Assembly: GCA_013400155.1 (NCBI GenBank)
Contig: VXBM01000660.1
Location: 391,805 to 455,804 of the forward strand
Origin: Helopsaltes ochotensis
Lineage: Eukaryota; Chordata; Aves; Passeriformes; Locustellidae
Length of the DNA stretch: 64,000 nucleotides
Reading direction: 5' to 3'
Of this stretch, positions 46,659 through 60,271 are shown piece after piece. A program made the translations under genes and the position numbers. Below the pieces are notes generated by a model. It saw only the letters and a program-made list of their open reading frames with translations. It was not told where the DNA came from and ran no database searches. The number at the start of each line of letters is the position of its first letter. Position 1 is the stretch's first letter.

Positions 46659-48369
46659 ATAATCTAATCAGTCTAGTTTGTTTTATTTTAACTCCTCTAA
46701 CAGCCACAGCCTCACACTCAAGTGCAAACCCACAGACCCATTTTTCTATAGGGAAGCCCTTGGTTTGCTTCCAACTGTCTTCACAGGTCACAGCCCAGCC
46801 TTCAGGTCCAGAGCATTTCCTACCACCCTCTTCCCTGCTTACCACCTGCACAGAAAATCCATCCTCACCTTGTACCTGTCTTCAGTAACGAGGATCTCTC
46901 CCCAAACACAAGTCATGACCTCTTTCCACTCGATCCAAAAGCCCATTTAAAGAGAGATGAGAACACCCTCTAAAACTTACAAAAATCCAGGTTGTATTCT
47001 CTATGACCTTTAGATGCACCTCTCTAAATGAGGCTCTGCTTTATTTACCAATATGGAGGTACCAATAGGAGCTGAGTCTCTTAGTTCTCAATATACAAGC
47101 TTTAGTTTTTGTCATATCTCTCTACCCTTTGTTTGGAAATCTCTGGCAATTGTCTTTAGCACAATGAGAGTCAGAATCAGCCTTAGCACCTTAAGCCCCA
47201 ACAGCATTTTTGAGAACAACTTTTTTACCAGATATAAGGAGGTGTTCACTGGAACTCGGTCTGTCTGTGGGCAGAATGTATCCTGACATCCCCAGAATCT
47301 GGTCCAGTCTTAAATGCCTTTTACTGGATGCACTGGTGTCACAAGGCACAGGGTGCACATGACAGAGAACACTCTCTCTTGTCTTGGACTGGAAATATGT
47401 AAGTGCCCATTATATACTCAGAGATAGTAACATATTTGAGGATTTTTTTTTTGCCTTGTACCTTTTCATGCAGCTTTTAAAATCAAATAGGGAGGTTTGA
47501 ATTTAATCAGAGAGAGAGGATATACTATATCATCAATACTTATTAGTAAAAAGATGAAAATTCTTGTACAGAAATGTTTGACGAACAAAATAATTGTGAG
47601 AGGGCAAAACTGTCTTTCGTTTCACCAGGACTGGATTATATTCAATGCAATTGAACATTAATCAATGGAGTGCAGAGGCCCCAGTCCACTGGTTGCTTAA
47701 AACTGGCCAAAGAACCAAAGTATTATCACAGAATCCCAGGCATTTGCTCAGCCTCTCACAGTATGCAGTTCACAGAAGTTGATAAACAAGCAATGAAGCA
47801 AAACCCATGAATATCTCTACATTTATCATCTTAGCTCCAATATCACCTCTATGGTACAGAAAACAAGGTGCAACATGTTTACAATCTCCTGGCAAGTGAT
47901 CCACTTCCCACTCTGTTCTTTTCCTGGATTTTCTGGATCCTGAGGATATTGCTTTCCTCTGTGCTCCACCTCCTTTGGAGACTAGCTAGTTTCAATCCTT
48001 TCTCTCCCCCACATCTTTCAAACTCAGAAGGACTTCTGAATCCTTAATTCAGTCAGGAAAGAGTTTTAGTCTTGCTCACAACAGATTATCACCTATCCTC
48101 TTCTCCCGTGGAAAACTGGTGCCCTGGGCACAGGTTTTTTGGGTTTATTTTGGGGTTTTTGCCACTGGCTAAACAAAGTCAGCCAGTTACTGCTTGGCAA
48201 TGCCTTAGGCAGTCTATTATCACATATTTACCATCAGTCTAGGCAGCAGCCAAGTCTCAGCATGAAGTTTTTATTCTTCTTTTAAACTTTACAAAAATAT
48301 ATACCTTTCTGACATATGGCAGCCACAAGAGGGACAAATATATACCCAGTGTTTTCCTGAGACTTTGTC
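46659..48369. other. single-copy noncoding stretch
   Basis: No exon or repeat family is recognised. A T/G-rich run lies at 48135-48163. The frames at 46678-46950 and 47053-47286 have no known motif. Confidence 0.5.
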
Positions 48370-48700
48370 GGATGGCGAGCCTTGAGGTAACCCAAAGGCT
48401 GACAGAAGGAACTAGAATTTAATCAGAATGTACTAGAAGGGCAAAGATTGACTTATACTAGGACGAGAAATTCATCCAGAACTAAAAGAGAAAAACTTAG
48501 GGTGACAGCCCAGGGTGAACATTTTAATAGCTGCAGTTTGGCTGAAAAGAAGTCATGGGGGAAAAAAACAAGGGAATTTAATGATGAATATCTTGTATGG
48601 GACTGTGTCAAAGGCCTAAGAGAAGTCAAGACGTTCACATTTAATTTTGAGCTGTGCAAGAATCTCTGCTAATAGTTAACAAGACAATAAAATCTGCTTT
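48370..48700 (-). pseudogene. CR1-type LINE reverse transcriptase fragment
   Basis: On the minus strand, codons at 48627-48598 read D-F-S-stop-A-F-D-T-V-P, a decayed copy of the RT motif DFSKAFDTVP that carries the first catalytic Asp. In the same frame, at 48393-48370, is G-L-P-Q-G-S-P, matching the next RT motif, GVPQGS. The spacing between them is about 20 codons longer than usual, so an insertion or a chance second match is possible. Upstream of DFS, a CLVNY string matches the SCLTNL block. The stop codon replacing the Lys shows that it is dead. It is in opposite orientation to the other RT-bearing CR1 pieces of the window. Confidence 0.6.
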
Positions 48701-51700
48701 CTGCCTCTCATTTCTTTTAGTCCAGGCCCTGTTTCAAAGCTTTTCCTGAATTACAATCTCTGCAGCAGTACTGCTCTCCATTTGCTTTGGGAGGTTCATA
48801 GTGTCTCTCCAAACACATACAAATTAAGAAATATAAACAAATCCAAAGAAAAAGCACGATTTGACAACATTAGCAACACAGCTTTTGCCTCATGTCTTCA
48901 TCCATTTTTAGGAAGTACAACAGACAAACCCATGGTCTAACTCAGCTCTTATCTCCAAGGCATGCCAAATTAACCAAGAAGCTAGCTATGATGGCTGATA
49001 TTCATTCATCAGCAAGTAATGGAATATCAGCAACTGAGGTCTTTGTTCCTAAAAAACCCCCATGTTTTTCACCTTTATGGGTTTTGTAACAGTTAATGCT
49101 AAAATTGTTGTCATAAAGGAGTCAGAGTTTACAGAGGGGGAAATATGTGATTAGGCCGCATGGCGGGGATTTGACACCTCCTGAGCTCCCTGATTGGCCC
49201 TTGTCTTCCATTCCCCTTGGGAAGTTGGAATCATTCATAGTTACAGTACAGTGCTGAGTTTTAATGGCTCATTGGCCATTCAAGGAGAGAGAGACAATTG
49301 CTGATGAACTTCAGAGCTGTAGTCCTAAATACCATCACAAGGTTTTCTATGAGAAAAATCTCTATGTTCAGATTGAAGGTTTTTTTTCTAATCTGAAATG
49401 AAAACTGTAAATGTTGATACTATTAGGGAAAACGATAAAAATAATTAATATCAGAAAAAAACTGCGTATTTCAATGAGGTGTTTTTCTTTGAGATAAAGG
49501 GATAGGACTCTTTCATCAGCCTAACTTTTGGCTATTTCTAGGAAAGCCTAACATTCCAATGAGTTCTTCAGTGTCCAAGTCAAACTCAACCCCAAATCAG
49601 AGAATGTTAAGAACTAACATACTTGCAGGTGTTCTTCACCATTGCATCACAGGAAGGCTGGAGCTGTGGAGACTATGATTTGTCCATAGTCCAGTGAGAG
49701 AAACACCAGAATCTCTGTCTTACGTGAAAATTTTTTCCCAGAATCCTGCTGCCGAGACAAGACATGGATCCTGTCTAAACTTATTTATTCCAGTACCTTT
49801 AAATGCTATTCTTGCTCCCTCTCCAGCTGTAGAAAGGTGAGTTGATTGGGCTGCACTAATGTTGCAACACCTGAACACCCTGGGCTTGTAAATTTCGTGG
49901 TGATCTGATCTGTAAGGCTGCTACAGGTATTCAGTTCCTGGGCGGACCAGACTTCCACACAGCCTGTGCAAAAACCACTGACACCACTGAAAGAAAATTG
50001 TTCCCATGAAATCCTTCATGGAGGTAAGATCTTAAAGCAAAAGCTTGTTTAAACTAGTAATTTGCAGCCAGGTATGCTTTCAAACTGCTGAAGCCAGTGG
50101 GTTTGTGCTACACACTCAATATCCTTTCGATTTCAGTCAAAGTTTCTCTTTGTCTACGCTTCATTTTTATTGAGACAAAGATTGTATAAACCTTACCCAT
50201 AGTGGCTAAAACCTATGTGAAGAATATCCATATTACCCTCACAAAACACCAAAGCTCCACTTAGGACACTTTGTCAGACGTAAGTGATGCATGAGTCCTC
50301 TGGTGGCACTCTGCACAAGGGTCAGCTCATCCCACATAGCATTGATGAAGTGTGGTCCTGTATCCCTAAGTTTAACCTAGAACTGCAGATCCAGCTATCT
50401 CAGCAGATTCCTTAGATGCTGCTTCTGCAGCATGTTAAGAGTTTCCCACAAGTATTAAAACCATTGACCCAGCCCAGGTTGTTTTATTTCCTCATTTACC
50501 CAGGGAGAAGGACTCTGATTTTTTTTATTTTTTGTGAAGGACGATATATGACAAGTGTTACTGGGTCTTCTTCAATGTAAACAGGCAGTAACTCTTAAGG
50601 TCAAACAAGTACAGATTCTCAGGAATGAATAATTAACAGGGATATACAAAATGTCAGAGCTCAAGTTTCTAGGATTTGCTAAAACACAGACAAATTGAAA
50701 TCTGACAAAAACAAATTGTGTTTAATAACCCTTAAAGATGTGATTCCTGAAGCATCCTGCAGTACTTGAGCGTCCTCCTGTACAACTTCTTTCATCTTCA
50801 TTTACACCCGACAAAGGCTAGTGAAAATAATGTTTGAACTTTAAGTAGTAAAATCAGTTATAAAATCACTTACTTTATCACACATTAAAAGCTTTTGCCA
50901 CTCTTCTTTCTTTTTAACCTTCCTGACTAGTTTTAGTGACTGCACAGAACCACTCTGCCAAAGCAGCCCAAAGCCTCAGGGGTAGTGCCATGAACACACA
51001 AAAAAGAGGGGTATTTTTTGCCCTCTTCTCTCCAAGGTGATGCTAAACCTTGTGACTATTAGTGACAAAACACTGAGCCCCAGCTACCAAGCCAGAGATG
51101 TGAGATAATATACAGCCTCTGGCTAATTCAGTTGGGTGGATTATAGTTGACTCAGAACAAGGGCAGAGTGGGATCACATTACGGGGAAATCAAAAACTAG
51201 TATATAACTCTTGGCTTATGCCTCTTATGTCCATCTTTAAACCTATTATGCCAGCCTGACATTGGTATCAGTCCAACTTTATCATCAGTCCATAAAAACT
51301 GAACTGCTTCTGAATTATGTCAATGCTGAATTTGTCTCACTGAAAGTGCAGAATCAGGCCATCTACTAATAATGAAACAAAGGGAGAACATTTCACTGTT
51401 GCTATTTATTCCACACTGACCTTCTGGAGATTTCTTGACCAGATTTATAGATCAACCCTCTGACTCAGAGCTCTAAAACCAGAAAATCCCATGGAATTAT
51501 GTAGTTGCTTGCAGTGGGCAGTCAAACTGGATACGTCCAAAGTAAAACTAAGAAATAATGAGGAGCAACTGTTCAGAAGGGAGATCACACATGTGAAGTC
51601 CTCTGCTTTCAGAAGGAGGAAAAAACCCCACACCACAAGGATGTCAAATGCTGCAAAAACTTATTCGATGTGTGCAATTTACCATGGAAGTGCATTTAGG

Positions 51701-54003
51701 CACATTTTGTACACACTGCACTCAAGAAAAAGACATTTTGTCATGAACATCACTTTGCACATGCATGGGAAATACTTGCAGTACTCATCAGTATTAACAA
51801 AAGGATGAATAATTACCCTAACCCAGGATTATTCAGAATATAGAAATATGCAGAACATTCAGAATATCTAAGATGTTTCTCAGCACACAACATTGCTAGT
51901 TGAACAGCTGGGCAAATTCTACAGCATTTATCCCATGTTTTCAGTGAAGTGGCATAAGTGACAGACAGGATCAAGCAGCACCCTGGATACCAAAATCTCC
52001 TCTTGCTGTGAACAGGCACAGTTGGTCAGTCAAACGCCAGTCAGTCAATCAATCACATATACAACCTGTTTATATATATAGACAGAAGCAGCCTTAGACC
52101 TTGAACTGCAAAATCAGAGTCTCCCAGGCAGAAAGCTCAATTGAATCCTTGGAGACTGAACAATGCATGAAGAAGTAGCTGTGGTATTCATTCTCCAATG
52201 CCCAACTTCCACACTGTGGATTACAATTGCCCCTCAAAATATCCTCAGGAGAATTTATTTTGGTTTAAAGACTAACCAAAAGTTGAGGAGACACATAAAG
52301 AAGATATAAAGGGTGAGGTCAATGGGCAGAACCATCTTCTTGAAAACCTGCTTAAGGGACACATGCTTAAGAGCTCCATCATGCTCTTTCAGGCAGACTC
52401 CATACTGCACAAATAAAGCAAAGGCTCAAGCCCATGATCAGTCACTGTGTCAGCATGTTCCTTGGTGCAGTTTTGGTCTGTGCCCAACAGCAGCAGCCTG
52501 TGCTGCCTGGGTATGGCTCAGAGCACATCTCTTGCTAGGATGCATGCCCAGGTGGTGGGTTGGATATAGCCACCCCCTGTTTCAAGGGGGACAAGGGTTC
52601 AGGCATGTGGAAGTGAGTGCATCCTGTTGTGCGGCCTCACTGCCAGAAGCCTGTCCTGGACTATTTTTCAGCAGTAGCAAAGGCATGGCTTAGTCAAACT
52701 TTTGCCAAAAGAGGTGGTTTTTTTCCACATCCTTCTGTTTGCCTTTGCATGTCAAATTGGCATGAGCTCCCACACCCTGCATCAGCTGTATGTGCAGTGG
52801 CAACTCAGCTCTACTCCTCAGAAACTTCTCCATACCTAATCTGGAGCCCCAGCAGAATCCTTATCCTCAGGTCGTGACAGATAGTTCCAGCAGTTTCTTA
52901 TTAGCTTCTCTCAGAAAGGTGACACTTTAGACAAGTATTTCATGTTAAGCAGTTGCACATTTTTGAAGAAAAAAAAAAGTATTTCTTCTCCCTTTTCTGG
53001 TTCTAGTTTCATACCTTCTACACTTCTGATAGAAAACAAGGAACACAGTATTTCCTCTTTTTCTGGTAATTCAAAATTATATAGAAACGTGTGCTCCAAA
53101 CTGAAAAACACCTGAGTTTAATAACTAAGGTTTTTACTTTGCATCATAGAGTACACCATTTTGGTTTTCCTAGCTTAGGTAATTTTTTCACACTGTGTCT
53201 TGATTCATTATGTTGATTTCCAGATAAAGGAAATGAACATATTGGAACAACACAACAGTAAACTTTTTCCATGCTGATTTCAGTGAATGTGCTTTTACAC
53301 AGTTACATTGATCAGAGGTCTTGCAAGGCTGCCAAATTTCAGCTATGGATAAAACTTTGTTTCCAGATGTCAATGCAATATAAAGAAACAAAGTTTAACT
53401 TCACTAAGTGACAAAAAGCGTTCAAGAAAAAGAATCAACTTCACAACAAATTTGGGGGATTTTACCATTTATAAGTCTGGATATTATTACTTCTGTAAAT
53501 ATCCAGCCCTAGTTAAGTTCCTAGTCTCAGGAACATCCAATTACAAGAAGTTCTACAATCTGTTACCTATTAGTACTATTGAATATTTCACCTTGCCAAT
53601 TCACAGAATAGACTCTGATTTCTAAATCCATTTTTCCTTTCTAAAATGACTGTCACCACGTCTATCACGGAAACTGTCAGTATCAAGGTTAGGAGCAGCC
53701 GCATAATCACCCCAAAGGCAGTCAGGTTTTATATGCATCTCTCCCAGACTATGAGGGCTTAAAGAATGCTTAGAGATGCCAAATATGGGATGAGTCTGGG
53801 ACTTGAATCTTACTCAGCCTGAGCCATGGACTAATGACCTGTTTGGGGATTAGCTAATTTCCAGTTGAGTGCTGGGATGTTCCTAATCACCACCAGCCAT
53901 GCCCAGGGAGCAATAGCATTTCCAAGGCAGAGGCAGCCCTGGGCTGCAGAGAGGAAGTTCCTCCCTGGTTGAGCTAAGGATTAGGAAAACCTGGGTATAA
54001 AGA
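48701..54003. other. single-copy noncoding stretch
   Basis: No exon or clear repeat is found over 5.3 kb. The segment 52310-52700 is GC-richer and open for 126 codons on the plus strand (52313-52693), with a Cys-rich product that I do not recognise. A short TATATATA run lies at 52072-52080. Confidence 0.5.
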
Positions 54004-54045
54004 GAGTCACAGAAGATTTGAGTTTGAATGGGACCCACAGAAGCC
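54004..54045 (-). mobile_element. possible CR1 3' tail, inverted
   Basis: The string gtcacagaagatttgagttt, then gaatgggaccc, resembles the reverse of the CR1 3' end (atcacagaat...gtttggaagggacc). Only about 40 bp can be compared, so this is tentative. Confidence 0.35.
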
Positions 54046-55797
54046 CCACGGAGGGAGTAGCATCTGAAATCAAGTTTACTTTCCCGAGTCACAGCTTTTC
54101 TCTCTGCTAACTGGAGGCATAGGGGTGCCTAGAACTGCATGGTTTTAGGAAAGCATTCACAGCTCCACTGCTGAATAGATGGAGGAAGACCATTTACATT
54201 TGGTCCAGCAGACTTAACATGACCTTTTTTGTTTCTTCTTGCCTGTGACTTATAGTGGTCTGTTACATAACCTAATTTTAGATTTTGCAAAACTTTTAAC
54301 CCCGTTTGATTTTCAGCACGGCAAGTGAAGCACCAAGGCTTAAGTGGCAGAAGTAGCGAACCTTAAAATCCAATTAAAATCCTCTCTAAGTACAGTTGAT
54401 TCACTTTACTTATTATAACAGAAAACATCTCTGCTTACTTTCAAGAGCTGGAAATGCCTGCTTCTTTACGAAATAATTGTCTTCTGTTCACTAGCAGCAG
54501 TCTGGAAAGCTTCCAGACAGTAGCAAGAATTAGTGAGGAGGAAACATGTTATAAGAATGGGCCACAGATGTGAACGCTCACTTCCCCACTTTGGTGAGCT
54601 GATCAATTAAAGGTAGTTAGCAGTTGCCTGACTGGTACTGTCTCGAACATCTGCAGACCACGAATGCAGCTGCTCACTATCTTCTCCATCCCATGGAACA
54701 ACCGAGCTGCTGTTGCTGTCTCCTACCAAAATCAGTCACCGAAATGGGTGTACGATCAACCACCTAAATCTGAACAGAGTATTTAAGAACCAGTAACTGA
54801 AGTGTTGAAAACATATTTGCCTAAAGCAGCTTTAATTGAATGTTTTGACAGTTACATTTTATATTGAAGTCACTCATTCACCATTGATATACTAAAGCAG
54901 AAGGAACATCATCACCTGTAAGGGTGCAAGGAGACGGATGACCCAAGAGCGTTTGTTTTGAGGAGGTTGACGAACCACTTCTTAAGGTACCATTAGAACT
55001 AAATTATCAGTAAGCAGAAAAGCATCTGAATCACACAGACACTTTTCACAGTTGCTGGAAGGCATTATACTACTGCTGCCTGTCTTCATAGTAATGTCAG
55101 CCCTATGTGTAAAGGGGGTAGTGAGAGATCTGTTTCCTGGCTCAAAGCACATAGAGTACAATACCATATGCTCCCATCAGAAGGAACCGTGGGTGCTCAC
55201 AACTAATCAAGATCAATCTCTCAATTAGGCAGATCACAGGGTTCAAACACAAAGGAGAAGTGGTAACTCCCAGAGATGCACTTATTCTCTTAGCCATGTT
55301 GTTTCTGTGCTGGATTACTGCTGAAAGGCTTAAGTGGAGGAAAAATGTGTTTCAAGGAGGAGGTGTCACAATATGTCACTTACAAACAGTGAGTTGTATT
55401 GCATCGTATACAATTTATAATGCATCCACGTGGACAGGTGCAGATACACGCAGGCGGCTTGGTCGGTGCTCTCAAAAGGCTGGACCCAAGCCAGCTCTAG
55501 TCTCAAAGCTGTTTAGACACAAACCAGTAATATACACAGCCTGTCACCAGGCCTTACTGGCTTGAGCACAGAGCAATGTTAACACAGTTATATAGACCAG
55601 AAAGGGCTCATGTCTGGCCAGATCAGAAGATGAGGAGACAAATCTTACATCTACATCCTCTCTCAGGAGGGAGCACTCCTAGAGTCCCCTCAAGCCCCTC
55701 AACTTGTTAAGGAGGATGCCAACATCTGAGATAGAGCCCATGAAAGAGGGTATTTTCAACCTCAGACAGAATTTAAAATAAAGCCTTCGACGTGGGG
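54046..55797. other. single-copy noncoding stretch
   Basis: No exon or repeat family is recognised. A 101-codon plus-strand frame at 55260-55565 begins with a Leu/Ala-rich stretch but has no identifiable domain. Confidence 0.5.
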
Positions 55798-55885
55798 ATA
55801 AATATCTATATAAGCCTTATCTCCCTCTGAGGTGTGTGGACATAAATATCTATATATGTCTTAGCTCCCTTTGAGGTTTGTCTTG
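55798..55885. repeat. 44-bp tandem duplication
   Basis: Two adjacent 44-bp units start at 55798 and 55842, each beginning ataaatatctatata and continuing through ctccct(c/t)tgaggt(g/t)tg. They differ at about seven positions, so this is a moderately old local duplication. Confidence 0.88.
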
Positions 55886-58254
55886 AATTTTTACAATGTT
55901 CATAGACATGCTGATAGAAAAAAAATATCAATGTTGCATGTCTTTCAAGCATATGGCACTCCTTAGAGCCAGCAAGGCTTTTGTATGAAAGATGAATATG
56001 AAATCAGGGCAAGATTTTAGTATACCAAAGTAAATTTCTCCCAACACTGTGTACAACAAATAAAAAGAGAAAAGGTGGAAAATCTGTAACGTGATCAAGC
56101 TGCCAGTAAGTTTAACTCAGGTCCACAGGCTACCTGAAAGAAAAGATACAGAACAAATGAACAAACAAACAAAAACCCTCCTTAGAGATCGCGCCAGTCA
56201 GCTGGCCAGAAAAAAATGCCAAAGCAACAGTGTACTTGTGCCATCTGGCTACTTCTCCTCCCTCTGATGGCTCTCTGCCATATTCCTGACCAAGATATTG
56301 GAAGAACCAGACACAGGCCACATCCAAAAAAATCCTCACAGGTTTTATACTGGGCCCAGTGGATGCTGGAACAGGTTTCTGGGAGTCAGTGTTATATAAA
56401 TGTCAAGCAGTGTGAACATGCCTGAAAGAGCTAATAGCTGAGTACCAAACCTTAGTGCATTAAAGGCACACTGGGACTTGACTGCAGTAAAAGCAGTCCC
56501 TTATTCAAGGGACTTCAGGTTAACAGGCTGCAGCGTGTAGGAGCATGCTGGGTTTTCTCCTCTGTGGCTACTTTTCATTTCAAACTTCCCTTCCACACCT
56601 GAAATGGGACTCTTACCTTGAAGAAGACAAGACTTGGGGTCACTTTGCCAGGAACTAATCTTTACCTTAGTTGAAGAAAACCAGGTTGTGATTATCAGAC
56701 AGTTGTATTTATTTTGCTTGATATAAATGTAATCTAGGGATTGAAAGCAAAACACTACATATTCAGAAGATAATTCACAGTTTTAGATATCAACTGAAAA
56801 TCAAAATATGCACCATTTGCAGTCAGCAACATTCGCGAACCACATGTATGGGGTATGTACAGCTGGTGTAGAATTTAATTTGAATGCTATTTATGTGCTA
56901 TGCATGCTGCATATAAAGCAGACTGTCAACTGTTCATTTCCAAAAAAGGAAATAAAAGATACAAAAATTAAACCTGCAAATTCCAGAAACCTGGAGTTTT
57001 CAAAACAATAAGGTCAGAGTAAGGTTTAATTCATTTATCATTTCCCTAATTTTTGCCAGTTTAATAGAACCTTTTACTTTTTTGATGCATTTCTCTGAAG
57101 CATAGTGCACTTTGTAATTGTTTATGTATGGTTATAAAAGTCATAGCTCTCTGAGACCCAGGAATCACCCCTATTTAGTCAATATATATTTCCTGTATTT
57201 TTTTCAGCTTCTAATATTTTAATACAAATAATTTATGTCTTAAGTAATTTTAGTGCTTTTAAAAAGAGTGAGATTGCTAGATTTTTAAGAGAGAAATGTT
57301 GTTTATTCATACAGCATGTATAACATAGGCCTTTGCAGTGCATGTGTCCTGGCAGTACTCTAATAAATAAGCCAAACACAGTACCCCCAGTTACTGCAAA
57401 TTTTACTTCATGTTCATTTGATGCAAAGTAACACCACTTTAAACTGCACCCCAATGTTTTTCAAGCTGGCTTAGAATGATCTAAGAAGAGCTTTTGCGAT
57501 TCACTTTAAATAAAAAAATAAATAATAATAAAAAAAAAAACCCTGCAAACCTTCTCCTTTTTCAGTCCCATTCTCTTTTATCTTCTCCACAATTATGAAT
57601 GGAATTTATCCCTGTGAGGGGTCCATATCATGATTACCACTGCAGGACACAAGGAAATATGTGGAAAGGCATCTACTTAATCTAAAAAAGACTTATACAG
57701 AGAATAATTATAATAATAATAATAATAACAAAGACTGTTACAAAAATCTATTTTACTAGTATCAGATGTGTGGTATCTGTGACAGTAAATACAATAAATC
57801 ATAGTCATTTGATGACCCTGAAAGCAAATGCAATAGTATTTGTATCAATATGCCCAAACCCTTCTCTATCCAAAATGAGGTGACCCCCCCCCCATTGTTT
57901 ATTGAGAATCACTGCCACCTGCCAAGAGATGCTCAACATTCGCTGCAAGGAACCACATTCCATGCAGCAACTGCAGCGAGACGGATGAAGGATCCCTTTT
58001 TTGTCTAAAACATCATAGACAACAAAATGGATCTTTTTTTGTCCATCCTTTGCAAAAGGCATTTTATTATCTGTCTTAAGTTCACTTTAAAGAATTTCTA
58101 CTTTGGCATAAACACAAAATATGTGCTTGGAACCCAAAACCAATATTACTTCCTTAAGCAATAACTGATTCTTGGTCTTTCACTCCCCTAAACCATTCTA
58201 AGTGAACATAAATTGGGTAAATCTCTATAGGAATTCACACTCATTGGGGAAGAT
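55886..58254. other. single-copy AT-rich noncoding stretch
   Basis: Contains an A-rich run (57510-57541), an AAT-type microsatellite (57703-57729) and an 11-base C-run near 57886. Otherwise there is no exon or repeat family that I recognise. Confidence 0.5.
57703..57729. repeat. (AAT)n trinucleotide microsatellite
   Basis: A short ataattataataataataataataa run of about eight units, near the A-rich run at 57510-57541. Confidence 0.8.
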
Positions 58255-58267
58255 GACTAGCAGAATA

Positions 58268-58294
58268 AAGTCTGCTCTTCAGAAGAGCAGACTT
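58268..58294. repeat. perfect 12-bp inverted repeat inside CR1 ORF2
   Basis: The arms aagtctgctctt and aagagcagactt are separated by cag. The sequence encodes the L-L-F-R-R-A-D-F block of the CR1 protein, so the symmetry is part of the LINE coding sequence and not a separate element. Confidence 0.85.
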
Positions 58295-59277
58295 CAATTT
58301 ATTCAGATATCTTACAGGTAGGATCCCGTGGGAGGCAGCTCCGAAGGCTAAAGTAGCTCAGAAAGGTATCAGGTCTTTAAGGACAGCATCCTCTGAGAAC
58401 AATGCTTCACACCAATACTCGGGGGAAAAAAAGATAGATGGATTAGGATATAGGCTTGGCTAAACAGGGAACATATGACAGACCTCCAAAGCTTAAAGGC
58501 AGTACATGAGAGGTGGAATCTAGGACAGACTACAAAGGAGACATGTATTAATGTTGCCTGGACATGTAGGGATGGTATTAGGAAAGCCAAAGCTCCCCTA
58601 AAGTTGGCCTTCCTGAGGAATGTCAAGGCACCCAGAAGATGCCCTGCCATTGTGTTACAGTAATAAAAGGTTGAACAAGGAAAACGTGAGTCTATTTCTG
58701 AATGAAGCAGGTGATCTCATGTCAGTGGACACACAGAAGGGGCTGTTTCAGGCTCTCCCAAGGAACAAAGACTTCAGGAATCGCAGGCCTGTTCAACAAC
58801 AAAGAAAAGCCAGAACAAGGAAGACTCACTCTTGGTGGAGGAGGAAGAGGTTAGGGAACATTTAAACAAATTAAACATACACAATGAGTACTGCAAGAAC
58901 TGATGGATTTCATCACAAGGTCACTCTTGATTATCTTTGCAAGGTCCTGTCATGTAGGTGAACTTCCTGAAAAATGGAAGAAAGAAAATGTCACTCGTAT
59001 CTGCAAGGAGGGCAAGAACTCTTTTCAAAGAAAAAGTAATTGGAAATCATAAGCATAGAATTATGAACAGGAAGTCATGTTTAACCAGTGTGATGGCCTT
59101 CCATAATGAGAGAGCTGGTTGATGGACAACAGAAGTTGCTGTTGTCTACCTTGATTATAGTAAAGCTTTTGACACTCTCTCATTGTCATCATCATAGAAC
59201 AACTGATAAACTAAAAGTTAGGAAAGTGGAAAGTGAGATTAATTGGGAATTGAGTAAATAACTGGGGCCAGAGAGTT

Positions 59278-59664
59278 ATGGTCAGCAACATAAATTTCAT
59301 TTGTGGTCAAATTATTAGTGGTATACCACAGGGTACACCACTTCAGTGCCAATACTGTTTAGCCTCACTACTGACCTGGACACTGAAAGACAGTGCACTC
59401 ATCAGGTTCACAGATGACAAAAAAGCTGAGATGTGTCTCACACACCAGAGTTTTTCTATTCAGAGAGACCTCCACAGGCTGGAAAATTGGGCAGAGAGGA
59501 AATTACTGAAGTTCAACAAGGAGAAATGCAAATTCTTATATCTAGATATAGGTAAAACCCCAGGGACCAGCACATGCTGGAGACAACCATCAGGAAAGCA
59601 GCTCTGTAAAGAAGGATCTTGGGGTCCTTGGACAGACAGCAAACTGAGTATGAGTAACTGGTGA
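59278..59664 (+). pseudogene. CR1 ORF2 reverse transcriptase fragment
   Basis: A 128-codon open frame that retains SGIPQGTPL, RFTDDKK in place of the FADD catalytic motif (both Asp residues kept, Ala changed to Thr), then LENWAERKLLKFNKEKC, the conserved block after the catalytic site. The last third is in a different frame from the family order (GVLVDSKLS is reached only by a frame change). The first Met is incidental. It is a decayed LINE remnant, not a host gene. Confidence 0.88.
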
Positions 59665-60271
59665 AGCAAAAAAAAAAGCCAACACTATCCTGGACTACAT
59701 TAGGAAAAATGTTGTTGGTAGGTTGTGGAAGTCGATCTTTCTCCTCCACTGAACACTGGTGAGATATGTTTAGCAATTTCTCCAGATCTAAGCTCCCCAA
59801 TATAAGAGAGAGATGAACTTACTGGAGTGAATCCAGTGCAGGGCCAACAAAGATGATCAAGGGTCTAGAGAATCTCTTGTGTGAAGAGAGGCTGAAAGAA
59901 CCAGGACTGTCAGTCTGGAGAACAGAAGGCTCAGGGAGTATCTTATCAACATTTATAAATATCTGATGGAAAACAAAATAAACCAAGAAGAGGGAGCCTC
60001 TTTTCAGCAATAGCCACAGACAGGGCAAGAGGCAATGGTTATAAATTGAAAACATGAACAAAGAAACTCCCACTTTTTTTTTACTGTGAGGCTGGTCAAA
60101 AATGGAAATTATTTGCTCAGAGGGGTTGTGGAGTCTCCACCCGTGAGGCTACTCAGAAGGCAACTGGAAATGGTCCTCGGAAACCTCCTATAACAGACCC
60201 TTGCTTGAGCAGGGGGTTTGAACCTGATGACTTCCAGAGGTCACTTCCAACCTTAATCATTGTCTGATTTG

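Larger units (their letters stand above)
58255..60271 (+). mobile_element. CR1 LINE, about 2.0 kb, 5'-truncated
   Basis: The longest CR1 copy here. It runs through the post-endonuclease segment (LLFRRADF at about 58274, GRIPWEAA at about 58320), the linker (RLNKENV...LNEAGDL, 58670-58720), the RT domain (YLDYSKAFDTLSH, 59147-59185; GIPQGTPL near 59320; FTDD near 59410), the C-terminal domain and the 3' UTR. It ends at about 60271 with gacttccagaggtcacttcc, then aaccttaatcattgtctgat. Numerous frameshifts and stops are present, and about 100 bp after the SKAFD block appear deleted. Orientation matches the CR1 copies at 29.8, 37.1, 37.6 and 44.1 kb. Confidence 0.93.

Noticed and set aside
49662..49722. 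Possible MIR core (gatttgtccatagtccagtg)
   Set aside because: Only one block of the SINE core is matched and the others are absent or out of register.
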